Origin: Linyphia triangularis
Lineage: Eukaryota > Arthropoda > Arachnida > Araneae > Linyphiidae
Direction: 5' to 3'
DNA: 64,000 nt
Assembly: GCA_963978545.1 (NCBI GenBank)
Contig: OZ021721.1
Location: 107,778,366 to 107,842,365, forward strand
The position numbers and the translations under genes are program-made. Below are positions 23,470-31,379 of this stretch, in pieces; positions within the stretch are counted from its first letter, which is position 1, and each line of letters starts with the position of its first letter. A model generated the notes under the pieces. That model worked only from the letters and a program-made list of their open reading frames with translations, had not been told where the DNA came from and searched no databases.

Positions 23470-23652
23470 GTTGGTTGGTTGTATTCAGATTATCTGGCAT
23501 CGTCACCAACACGAGGGCTGTAAAGCGCCGAAACATTCGTCATTAGACAAACTAACATGCATTTACAAACACCCATGCCTAACACGGGACTCGAACCCGC
23601 AACCTCCCTGTCTAGAAGCTAGCACGCTAACCACTATACCGTTTGGTCGGCC
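23470..23652 (-). mobile_element. tRNA-derived SINE, family A (copy 9)
   Basis: Full-length minus copy with a perfect 12-bp target duplication ACTATACCTTTG (23458-23469, 23653-23664). Inserted about 60 bp after the 309-bp tandem array. Confidence 0.93.
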
Positions 23653-23722
23653 ACTATACCTTTGATTTATGCACTTATAATACAGCAGTTGTACTTGTTA
23701 AATCTAAGTCATTTTTTCTTTA

Positions 23723-23895
23723 ACGGTATAGTGGTTAGCGTGCTAGCTTCTAGACCGCGAGGTTGCGGGTTCGAGTCCCGTGTTAGGCATAGGTGTTTGT
23801 AAATGTATGTTGGCTTGTCTAATGACGAATGTTTCGGCGCATTATAGCCCTCGTGTTGCTGACGGTGTCAGATAATCTGAAAACAACCAACAAAC
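23723..23895 (+). mobile_element. tRNA-derived SINE, family A (copy 10)
   Basis: Plus copy missing the first bases of the head (starts ACGGTATAGTGG), with intact B box. The flanking T-rich sequences resemble an imperfect target duplication. Facing copy 9 at a distance of 70 bp. Confidence 0.88.
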
Positions 23896-24133
23896 CTTTT
23901 TCCTTTATTAAACCTAAAGATTATCACCAGTGTATTTTGTTAGTAAAAATTTATTCATTAAACAAATACTTTTTACGCACAAGTATACGTAAAAAATCAA
24001 ATTCCCTTCACGCTAAGGAAGATTTGTTTTCAAACGCTTGTGTCATTATTAAATGGATGCATAAAAAACAGTCTGTACTTAAAATTACAGATGATGGCTC
24101 CATAAGACAACCTGATTATCTTAATACGATGTA

Positions 24134-25140
24134 GAGTAAAAAACTAATTACCCTTTTTATGCTTTGCGCGTGCCATGGACTTAAACAGACTCTGTTCAAC
24201 CGAATCTTACTAGTTTCCTACCGAATCCCGCTACAAAGTTGACACAAGACCGCCTCTGTAATTGAATGCAGATTACGGCCTACCCCAAAATCCGCAGGGT
24301 AAACAGTTGTCCCAAAGAAAATGGGATTTGATCGTCTGTCGCGGAAACAGATGGGAAAGTTTTTGTTGCCGTTTTTAAGCCGCTCGACAGCCCAGAGCGG
24401 CGAATTTTTGCATAAAGCGCTTTGTGAAAATAGAAGTAATTAAATTCTACTGCTGTGAAAAGTAGGTAAATGCCCCGCAACCATTTTCACAGATTTTCAA
24501 AATGAGCCGTCAGAGTAAATATATTGTAACAGATGCGGAGGAAGCTATCACTGCTCGCATTATACATTGTTTCTTTTCCGGGGTTTTTTGTTTTCGTAGT
24601 CAAAGTATACTTTGGAGGTTTTTTTAAATGTTTATTTTGTTTTCTTAGCTGATAGGATAGAAAAGAGTCGAGCGCGAGTTGGTGGGAGCTTTGTAAAAAA
24701 TGCGATTTGTGGGATAGGTTTGGCTTTGAAAGTTCATCCGAAGCTTGACGTGATATGGAAAGCAGTGATTTGATACCGATTAAGCCTAACGTCTTACACA
24801 CAACATTTTTAAGTATAGGGTACAGGATGTTCTTAAAAAAGTTCTCGTGTTTAGAGTCATACGGAGTTTTTAATCTGTTTTAATAATATTTATTATTTTT
24901 GCTACTGAGTTGGTTGTCGCAAGCCTGATTCTTGTACGCTACTGAACAAAACATAATTTGTAGCGATCGCTTTCCGGAAGATCCTTTAAAAGAAAGCTTC
25001 CCCACATTTATGTCTGGAATGGAAGAAGACACATACTGATTTCATAAGCAAAAAAGTCTGAAATCTAATAAATAATAATAATAATAATAATTGCATATAT
25101 ATTTTGACACTTTCTGATTAATCCTTAGAAAATAATATTT
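24134..25140. other. CpG-richer unique region, no gene called
   Basis: 24160-24800 is noticeably less AT-rich (GCTTTGCGCGTGCCATGG, AAGCCGCTCGACAGCCCAGA, GAGCGGCGAATTTTTGC). Minus-strand frames of 66 and 104 codons are present but show no recognised motif, and overlapping shadow frames make them doubtful. Could be a host regulatory region or an untranslated exon. Confidence 0.3.
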
Positions 25141-25190
25141 TCAACACGTTGACTGTCATATAAGTTGAATTCAACTCACACCACTGGTTT

Positions 25191-25374
25191 GCCGACCAAA
25201 CGGTATAGTGGTTAGCGTGCTAGCTTCTATACCGCGAGGTTGCGGGTTCGAGTCCCGTGTTGGCATGGGTGTTTGTAAATGTATGTTGGCTTGTCTAATG
25301 ACGAATGTTTCTGAGCATTATAGCCCTCGTGTTGCTGACGGCGCCAGATAATCTGAATACAACCAACCAACCAT
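25191..25374 (+). mobile_element. tRNA-derived SINE, family A (copy 11)
   Basis: Full-length with an 11-bp target duplication ACCACTGGTTT (25180-25190, 25375-25385). It is nested in the D2 composite, only 28 bp before another SINE. Confidence 0.95.
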
Positions 25375-25402
25375 ACCACTGGTTTAATTTCTTCTCCAAT
25401 CA

Positions 25403-25583
25403 CCGACCAAACGGTATAGTGGTTAGCGTGCTAGCTTCTAGACCGCGAGGTTGCGGGTTCCGAGTCCCGTGTTAGGCATGGGTGTTTGTAAATGTATGTT
25501 GGCTTGTCTAATGACGAATGTTTCGGCGCATTATAGCCCTCGTGTTGCTGACGGCGCCAGATAATCTGAAAACAACCAACCAA
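25403..25583 (+). mobile_element. tRNA-derived SINE, family A (copy 12)
   Basis: Full-length with a 13-bp target duplication TCTTCTCCAATCA (25390-25402, 25584-25596). The B box region has one extra base (GGTTCCGAGTCC). Same orientation as copy 11, but with its own target duplication, so the two are independent insertions rather than a tandem duplication. Confidence 0.95.
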
Positions 25584-25610
25584 TCTTCTCCAATCAACGC
25601 GTCGACGAGT

Positions 25611-25813
25611 GTTGTGGTTGGATAATTTTGGCGCAAGGGTAATACGTGGTTCAGACTGCGCCGAAGAAGTTAGTGAACCTCACTTTAAAATTTAAGAAAC
25701 AAAGTATCGGAAAAATTAATATAAAAGTCGAAGTTGAAATATTTTAGTTGGTGGAAGCATTCCACAAAAATGACTCGCGATCTGTCAGACCGCATACAGC
25801 AGTTAAAGATTAA
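25611..25813. mobile_element. TTAA MITE, family B, end-truncated and embedded in D2
   Basis: Carries the family B body (GTGGTTGGATAATTTTGGCG, CGATCTGTCAGACCGC) and right end ACAGCAGTTAAAGATTAA. The left terminal bases are replaced by the CGTCGACGAGTG junction. The identical truncation in the copy at 41935-42139 shows that it predates dispersal of the composite. Confidence 0.75.
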
Positions 25814-25922
25814 ATCAAATTGGCTCTTTAGACCACAATCGTTCTAAAATTCGGTGGCAGTCAACGTGGTAATTCATTCAATGGTTCAAGTTCTTAAGTG
25901 ATACAAACTTATACAACAGTAA

Positions 25923-26590
25923 ACTAGGGGTGTGGAACATCGCACAACTTTCAATTACACTATAATACCAACGTGGATTTGTGTCATTTACCGTTTGTAT
26001 GTTTTCATTCTTCATTTAGAATAAATGACCAATTTGGCGATATTTTTGGTGATAATTCTTGTATGGTCTTAAAAATAAAAATAAATAATAAAAAATATCG
26101 CCAAAATGGTGAATTTGGCGATATACTTTTTGATAATCCTTTTATTATCTTTTATTATAAGCGGAACTGAGAGGAGAAGAAAAAACAATCGTTGATGAGG
26201 TATGCTCAAAGAAAGGGAACTCTGTGTTGAAGGCATTCATTTTTCAACTTTTTACGCCATTAAAACATTTTTACGGGAATTTCGGAGGGAGAATGTTTAG
26301 AATACCTTAAGAAACATTTACACAGCAATTTTTATCAAAATCGTTAGAGCCGTTTATTAGCAATCATTGAAAAACATGATTTTTTCAATGGCAGCTACCT
26401 TATGCGCATGCGCGATTTTGACGAAAACCTTAACGGTATGTCCCATGGCCGCCACTAACCCTCATACCAAATATGAACATCGTAGGTCAATTTGTTCGGT
26501 AGTTATGCTGACCACAGACACACATACACACAGACAGACATTTTCTAGATCACTTTTTTGAAATTAGGATGTTCCAAAACGTGGAGAAAT

Positions 26591-26627
<37 letters not shown>

Positions 26628-26712
26628 CTTTTTTTTAAAATTTTTTTTTTTTACCGAATGTTATACTTTCATTACCCTATGTATATACATACATATGGGT
26701 GATTGAAAGGGA
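25923..26712 (+). repeat. Dispersed repeat family J (copy 2), near full length
   Basis: About 790 bp. Landmarks in order: AACATCGCACAACTTTCAAT, AATTTGGCGATATTTTTGGT, GGGAATTTCGGAGGGAGAAT, AAAATCGTTAGAGCCGTTTA, AACATGATTTTTTCAATGGC, ATCGTAGGTCAATTTGTTCG, ACAGACAGACATTTTCTAGA, a poly-A/poly-T block and ACCGAATGTTATACTTTCAT. All but the first few recur in copies 4 and 5, and all in copy 3 on the minus strand. No transposase frame is visible. Class unknown. Confidence 0.75.
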
Positions 26713-26865
26713 AAAATATGTAATTTCAAAGGGCGAATGCAAAAGCGTCAAAATTTGCCTTTGAACTTTTTTTGGATTTAATAGCTTAGGTGGCAGCATA
26801 GTAGCACCCCAATCTCCATCGTGTCTATCAAATTCGAAAATAAAAATTGTAAAAAAAGTAAAAAG

Positions 26866-27049
26866 TTGGTTGGTTAGTTTGTACACTCAACGACCTATTT
26901 TTATGCCCAATAACGGCTAATCAGGCTGGGATCTACAGCTCAACTTGGATTCCGAACCACAACAAACATTCATACCTTAAACCAGGATTCGAACCCGGCA
27001 CCTTTGGCATGCGAGGCCAAAGCATTAACCCCACAGCCATCAGACGGGC
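26866..27049 (-). mobile_element. Second tRNA-derived SINE family (N)
   Basis: On the minus strand the head reads GGCTGTGGGGTTAATGC (A-box-like), TTTGGC-CTCGCAT-GCCAAA (a perfect 6-bp anticodon-type stem with a 7-nt loop) and GGTTCGAATCC (perfect B box). The loop would give anticodon CGC, which suggests descent from a tRNA-Ala; that is inference. The tail on the left ends in AACTAACCAACC, like family A. A 9-bp target duplication AGTAAAAAG lies at 26857-26865 and 27050-27058. The body is unrelated to family A. Confidence 0.88.
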
Positions 27050-27058
27050 AGTAAAAAG

Positions 27059-27661
27059 AGAGATTTTTATAACGCAAAATGGAAACTAAGACTGTTGACA
27101 TTTTGACATTCATTCCGATTTTATTCTTACACAATTAAGTGATACATTTTTGTCACTGGACGACTTATCTGTCATGTAGTCTCTATTTTAGAAATGCTCT
27201 ATATGGATGGGTCGGATTATGAGTGTCACAAGAACTACTTACGGGCTATACTGCGCAAAAACATTGTAGCATAGATATCTGTCAATGTAGAAAACGTCTT
27301 CCTAGAGGTTTTACAGTTGAGACTACTTCACATTAGCCTCTTGCTAGGGAGGAAACACAGGAAATTCCTTCCAATTAAACCGACAATTGAATATTTGTTG
27401 TACGTTCCAGAAATTGATTATCCATCTGGACATTTTGTTTAGCTCTATGGAAATCTGGGTTATTATTGAAATGTTAAAAATAAAAAGATGAATAGTAAAA
27501 AAGTCCTTCCAAGGTGTCGATCCCAAACAGTTATGAAACAGAAATGACGGCATCAAAATAAATATCATTTATATAAAAACTTTTCACATTTGCTTCTATT
27601 TTTCCTCGATGGCTGGCTAAAGTCTATCGCAAAAGTTTATGCTCCAATAAAATATCGTAGA

Positions 27662-27692
<31 letters not shown>

Positions 27693-27809
27693 CTTTTACA
27701 GTTAAAGGTATGCAAATCAAATGTATTCTCTTTCGAATTTAATCTGAAGGGTTTAAGGTCAGATCGTTGTAAGTTACATCTTGAACAATTCTGACCTTAG
27801 CCCAGAAAT
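27059..27809. other. Unannotated unique sequence
   Basis: No supported gene. Slightly less AT-rich than surroundings; a 74-codon minus frame at 27344-27568 has no recognised motif. A run of about 27 A lies at 27667-27692. Confidence 0.4.
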
Positions 27810-27814
27810 ACAAT

Positions 27815-28281
27815 ACTCCCAAAAAATCAACTAGACGTTGTAAAAAAAGCCAACCAAGTAAAATAAACAGTCAGAAAAAGTTGTGAAATCTAATGTTTGC
27901 CACCAAGCAGCCGCGTTTAGTTTCCTTGGGGTACTTGAACACAATGAACTAAATTGTGATTATTATTAGGGGGGAAACCCCTAGGCAATCAGAACTTGGC
28001 AGGCTGGAGTTATTTCGGATTAATCTCATTTCATTTGCTTCAGCTACTTTGGACCCATTGCACTGAATTGAGATTAATTTAAAAAAAATTCTAGCCTGCC
28101 AAGTACTGATTGCCTATGGATATCCCCCTAATAATCACAATTTAGTTAATTGTGTACAAGTACCTCAAAGAAACTAAACACGGCTGCTTGGCGGCAAACA
28201 TTAGATTTCCCAACTTTTTCTGACTGATTATTTTACTTGGCGGACTTATTTTACAACGTCTAAATGTTTTTTAGGAGATAT
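27815..28281. repeat. Long foldback: two arms of about 190 bp around a short spacer
   Basis: TAGACGTTGTAAAA at 27832 is inverted at about 28262, and similarity extends outward to CTCCCAAAAAA / TTTTTTAGGAG. Matching inner blocks include GCCACCAAGCAGCCGCGTTT with its inverse in ACGGCTGCTTGGCGG, and GGCAGGCTGGA with TAGCCTGCC. The spacer is about 85 bp. Arms differ at scattered positions. If transcribed, this would give a long imperfect hairpin RNA. It could be a foldback transposon or the source of small interfering RNAs. Confidence 0.85.
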
Positions 28282-28734
28282 CAATTCTTTTTGTTGCGTT
28301 TGTTATGTTCTAAATGAGTAAGATATGGCCAATGAATATTTTAGCTGGAATAATCACATTGTCACTCTAAGCGCAAAATGGCGTAAGGGACTACACTATT
28401 AGATTCACATACTTCTCTTAGTTTTGAGAGTGACAACAAATATCATGATTAAATATTGTAGAAAGATTTAGGTTTGGAATCCAAATCCTTTTCGTTTCTT
28501 TTAAGAAGAAATCTTCCTTACCACACTAAGAAAAAAATTTCATAATAAAGAATATGTATCTATTATAACTTGAGTACAAAAACATGCAATTATATACTAA
28601 AAAATAAATAATTATTCAAAGTAATTAAAACATACAAACAAAATACTTGCTTTTTATGCGAAATTGAGGGTTACCAGTTTTTACGTACGAATAAATATAT
28701 TTATAAAAAAAATGCGTTACTAAACACGTGTTTT
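28282..28734. other. Unannotated spacer
   Basis: AT-rich, no gene or repeat recognised. Confidence 0.4.
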
Positions 28735-28746
28735 CAGAACTTTGAG

Positions 28747-28941
28747 GCCGATCAAACGGTATAGTGGTTAGCGTGCTAGCTTCTAGACCGCGAGGTTGCG
28801 GGTTAGAGTCCCGTGTTAGGCATGTAAATGTTAGGGTGTATGTAAATGTATGTTGGCTTGTCTAATGACGAATGTTTTGGCGCATTATAGCCCTCATGTT
28901 GCTGACAGCGCCAGATAATCTGAAAACAACAACCAACCAAT
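28747..28941 (+). mobile_element. tRNA-derived SINE, family A (copy 13)
   Basis: Flanked by a 12-bp target duplication with one change (CAGAACTTTGAG at 28735-28746, CAGAGCTTTGAG at 28942-28953). B box mutated to GGTTAGAGTCC. The body has a small internal expansion after GGCATG (ATGTAAATG repeated). Confidence 0.93.
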
Positions 28942-29089
28942 CAGAGCTTTGAGAAGCATGCAATTTAATTAAAAAATAAGTAATTTTTTTTTCTTCTAAT
29001 TACACTGTTTGAATAGTTCAACTTAAATTATTATAGTTACTTCTTGAAAGTGAGCGAAAGTTGAATATCTGAAATCCATTAACCCATTT

Positions 29090-29450
29090 TTATCAGTCAT
29101 TACCCGTGCTAAATTTCCCAACTTCTGGGATCAATTATTTCTGGGGGGGGGGGGGGGTATAAACCCTGGTACTCATTAGTTTATACAAAAGGCACCTCCT
29201 CTATCTAATCAAGCTGAGAGGAATAAAAAGAGAATGGTATGAATATATTACATTGTTTAAGTTCTAGACCTGGCAAAATTTCTATCTTTCCCAGGTATCG
29301 GGATCATTTCCGGGGAATGGGGGGGGGGGGGGTATAGACCCTCCTGTCCATCAAATCATACAAAAAACACTTCATCAATCTGAGAAGGAAAAAAAGGAAT
29401 GGTGTAAAATTATCAAATAGTTTTGACTGTAGCCCTGGCTAGAGTTTGGT
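29090..29450 (+). repeat. Diverged two-unit repeat with long G runs
   Basis: Two related segments of roughly 180 bp share TCCCA..T..GGGATCA at the start, a run of 13-14 G followed by TATA(A/G)ACCCT, ATCA..TCATACAAAA and GAATGGT. The G runs (around 29143-29157 and 29320-29333) lie at equivalent positions in both units. Confidence 0.7.
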
Positions 29451-29743
29451 CAGAATCAGAAGAACAAAATTCCGGTAACTTCGACGAATTTTAAAGGATA
29501 TTTTTTATCATGTTCCCATGTTCTATGTTAACAATTATGTTGTTATTTTTCGTCCACTAACTCGGGGCAACATGATGACAAAATAAATCAGAGTTCTAGC
29601 TATATTAGAAGCTGAGCTGTGAGAGGTCGAAAACGGGCCTAAGCTCTGTCCACATAATATACATTTGCATGTCTGCCGCTGACATCGGACTTGGCGGCGG
29701 AACACTGCCGCGTTCCTAGATAAAAGGGCTAAATTGTTGAAAG

Positions 29744-29806
29744 GTTGGTTGGTTGGGTTTTTTAGCTTTGCTGGCGCAAAAGCAACTTAAAGACCATACT
29801 GCGCCG
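29744..29806 (-). mobile_element. 63-bp SINE 3'-tail insertion
   Basis: A perfect 14-bp target duplication TAAATTGTTGAAAG (29730-29743, 29807-29820) brackets only 63 bp. On the minus strand it reads GGCGCAGTATGGTC ... TTGCGCCA ... AACCCAACCAACC: the 3' module of a SINE, severely 5'-truncated. It is related to, but distinct from, the family A tail (TTGCTGACGGCGCCAGATAA). Confidence 0.9.
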
Positions 29807-30293
29807 TAAATTGTTGAAAGAAAAAGGAAACCAAATCACAGCCTCAATAGTTCTCCAGGCTACAGCACAATATGCAGATGCAAAAAAAAGGTAGTTTGTT
29901 AAGCGTAAAACCTTTTGTTCCTCAAAATGAAGATTGTAAACTTACACCGCTTTTACTTTAACTTCCTCATGTAGCATTAGAAGTAATGACGATTGTTTCT
30001 TTATTATATTTTTTTTAAAATATCAGTCCCTATTCTACGAACTGATGATGTATATAAAATTTATTTTGGAACAGTTGTATGTCGTCACCAAAATGTCATA
30101 CCTACGAACGAGAATATCTAAATTCAAACAGATCTTTAAAAGCAACATTGCTTAGAAAAATGGTAAGTTAAATATGTGAAAGTGAAAAAAGTGTATAGCT
30201 TTCAAACAGATCTTTAAAAGCAACATTGCTTAGAAAAATGGTAAGTTAAATATGTGAAAGTGAAAAAAGTGTATAGCTTTCAAACAGATCTTT

Positions 30294-30480
30294 GCCGACC
30301 AAACGGTATAGTGGTTAGCGTGCTGGCTTCTAGACCGCGAGGTTGCGGGTTCGAGTCCCGTGTTAGGCATGGGTGTTTGTAAATGTATGTTGGTTTGTTA
30401 GATGACGAAATGTTTCGGCGCATTATAGCCCTCGTGTTGCTGACGGCGCCAGATAATCTGAATACAACCAACCAACTAAT
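30294..30480 (+). mobile_element. tRNA-derived SINE, family A (copy 14)
   Basis: Perfect 13-bp target duplication CAAACAGATCTTT (30281-30293, 30481-30493) drawn from the 78-bp repeat unit. A and B boxes are intact. Its 3' target duplication overlaps the TTAA target of the adjacent family B MITE. Confidence 0.95.
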
Positions 30481-30491
30481 CAAACAGATCT

Positions 30492-30717
30492 TTAACCTTT
30501 AACTGCTGTGGTTGGGTGGTTTGAGTTTTTTTATGCAAGAGCAACACATGGTCCATACTGCGCCAAACAAATGGGTGAACATCAATTTAAAGTTTATGAA
30601 ACACAGTATCAGAAAAATTAATATAAAAGTCAATTGTGCGGTACTTCAGGGGGTGGAAACATTCCACAAAAAAATGACTCGCGGTCTGTCAGACCGCTTA
30701 CAGCAGTTAAAGGTTAA
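30492..30717. mobile_element. TTAA MITE, family B (copy 2)
   Basis: TTAA on both sides with ends CCTTTAACTGCTGTGG / TACAGCAGTTAAAGG. The interior contains ATGCAAGAGCAACACATGGT + CCATACTGCGCC, homologous in reverse to SINE tail modules, and CGGTCTGTCAGACCG, a perfect palindrome. Confidence 0.88.
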
Positions 30718-30782
30718 AAGCAACATTGCTTAGAAAAATGGTAAGTTAAATATATGAAAGTGAAAAAAGTGTATAGCTTTAC

Positions 30783-30818
30783 AAATGAGTAATACGCAGT
30801 CTGACGTATTACTCATTT
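30783..30818. repeat. Perfect 14-bp hairpin, 8-nt loop
   Basis: AAATGAGTAATACG (30783-30796), loop CAGTCTGA, CGTATTACTCATTT (30805-30818). It begins one base after the end of the 78-bp repeat. Like the hairpin at 17782, it has an 8-nt loop and directly follows a tandem repeat. Confidence 0.85.
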
Positions 30819-31173
30819 GGGAATCATTTCTGATTTAACAACATTTTTGGACTAGCAACTTGGTGGGGCATATTTTTTAACACCCAAATGGTTTTTTGTT
30901 TGCATTTCTATTATTTTGTAAGATTTGTCGTTTTTGTGTGATTCAATTTAAAATAAAAATAAGGACAATTTCTGAAATGTTTCGAGCCCCTAAAAGTTTC
31001 TACAGATTGTAATATAAAATCGAAAGCAAAATCTTGCATTCTGGAGGCCATTATTTTAATAACCTGAAAAGCTGACACACAGAAGCATTTTCTTACAGTG
31101 GAAATATACTGACCACTGTATATTTAATTTAGCAATTAATTTTTTTTATATATAATATTAGTTAATAGTAAAA

Positions 31174-31305
31174 TGATATGAAAAAATAGTTATCTTAACG
31201 CAGTTATTAATAAGTTAATAACGTACGGGACATGGACATGTCTCGAGCTTCAGACGTTATAAATGTATATTTGGCCTAGTTAAAATAACTATTTTCTCAT
31301 ATATC
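31174..31305. repeat. Inverted repeat, possible small MITE
   Basis: ATGATATGAAAAAATAGTTA + TCTTAAC at the left is inverted with about 90% identity in GTTAAAATAACTATTTTCTC at 31279. The interior has TTATTAATAAGTTAATAACG. No target duplication established. Confidence 0.5.
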
Positions 31306-31379
31306 TTTTCCGTCAGCTATTATTATATAAAATAAAAACATAACTACTAAATTCATCATAGTTTTGCATAGAGCCGAAA

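Larger units (their letters stand above)
25141..25872. mobile_element. TTAA composite element D2 (copy 1), with two nested SINEs
   Basis: Ends are TCAACACGTTGACTGTC on the left and GGCAGTCAACGTGGTAA on the right, degenerate forms of TTAACACGTTGACTGCC. From left to right it holds SINE copies 11 and 12, a CGCGTCGACGAGTG junction, a family B MITE body (about 25611-25813) and a right flank. The same order without the SINEs, in opposite orientation, is found at 41873-42219, so the D2+B composite moved as one unit. Confidence 0.75.
30123..30782 (+). repeat. 78-bp tandem repeat, three units, third unit broken by a SINE and a MITE
   Basis: TTCAAACAGATCTTTAAAAG starts units at 30123, 30201 and 30279. 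In the third, a SINE sits after CAAACAGATCTTT and a TTAA MITE sits at the TTAA of the same segment, after which the unit resumes (AAAGCAACATTGCTTAG). The units are nearly identical. Confidence 0.9.
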
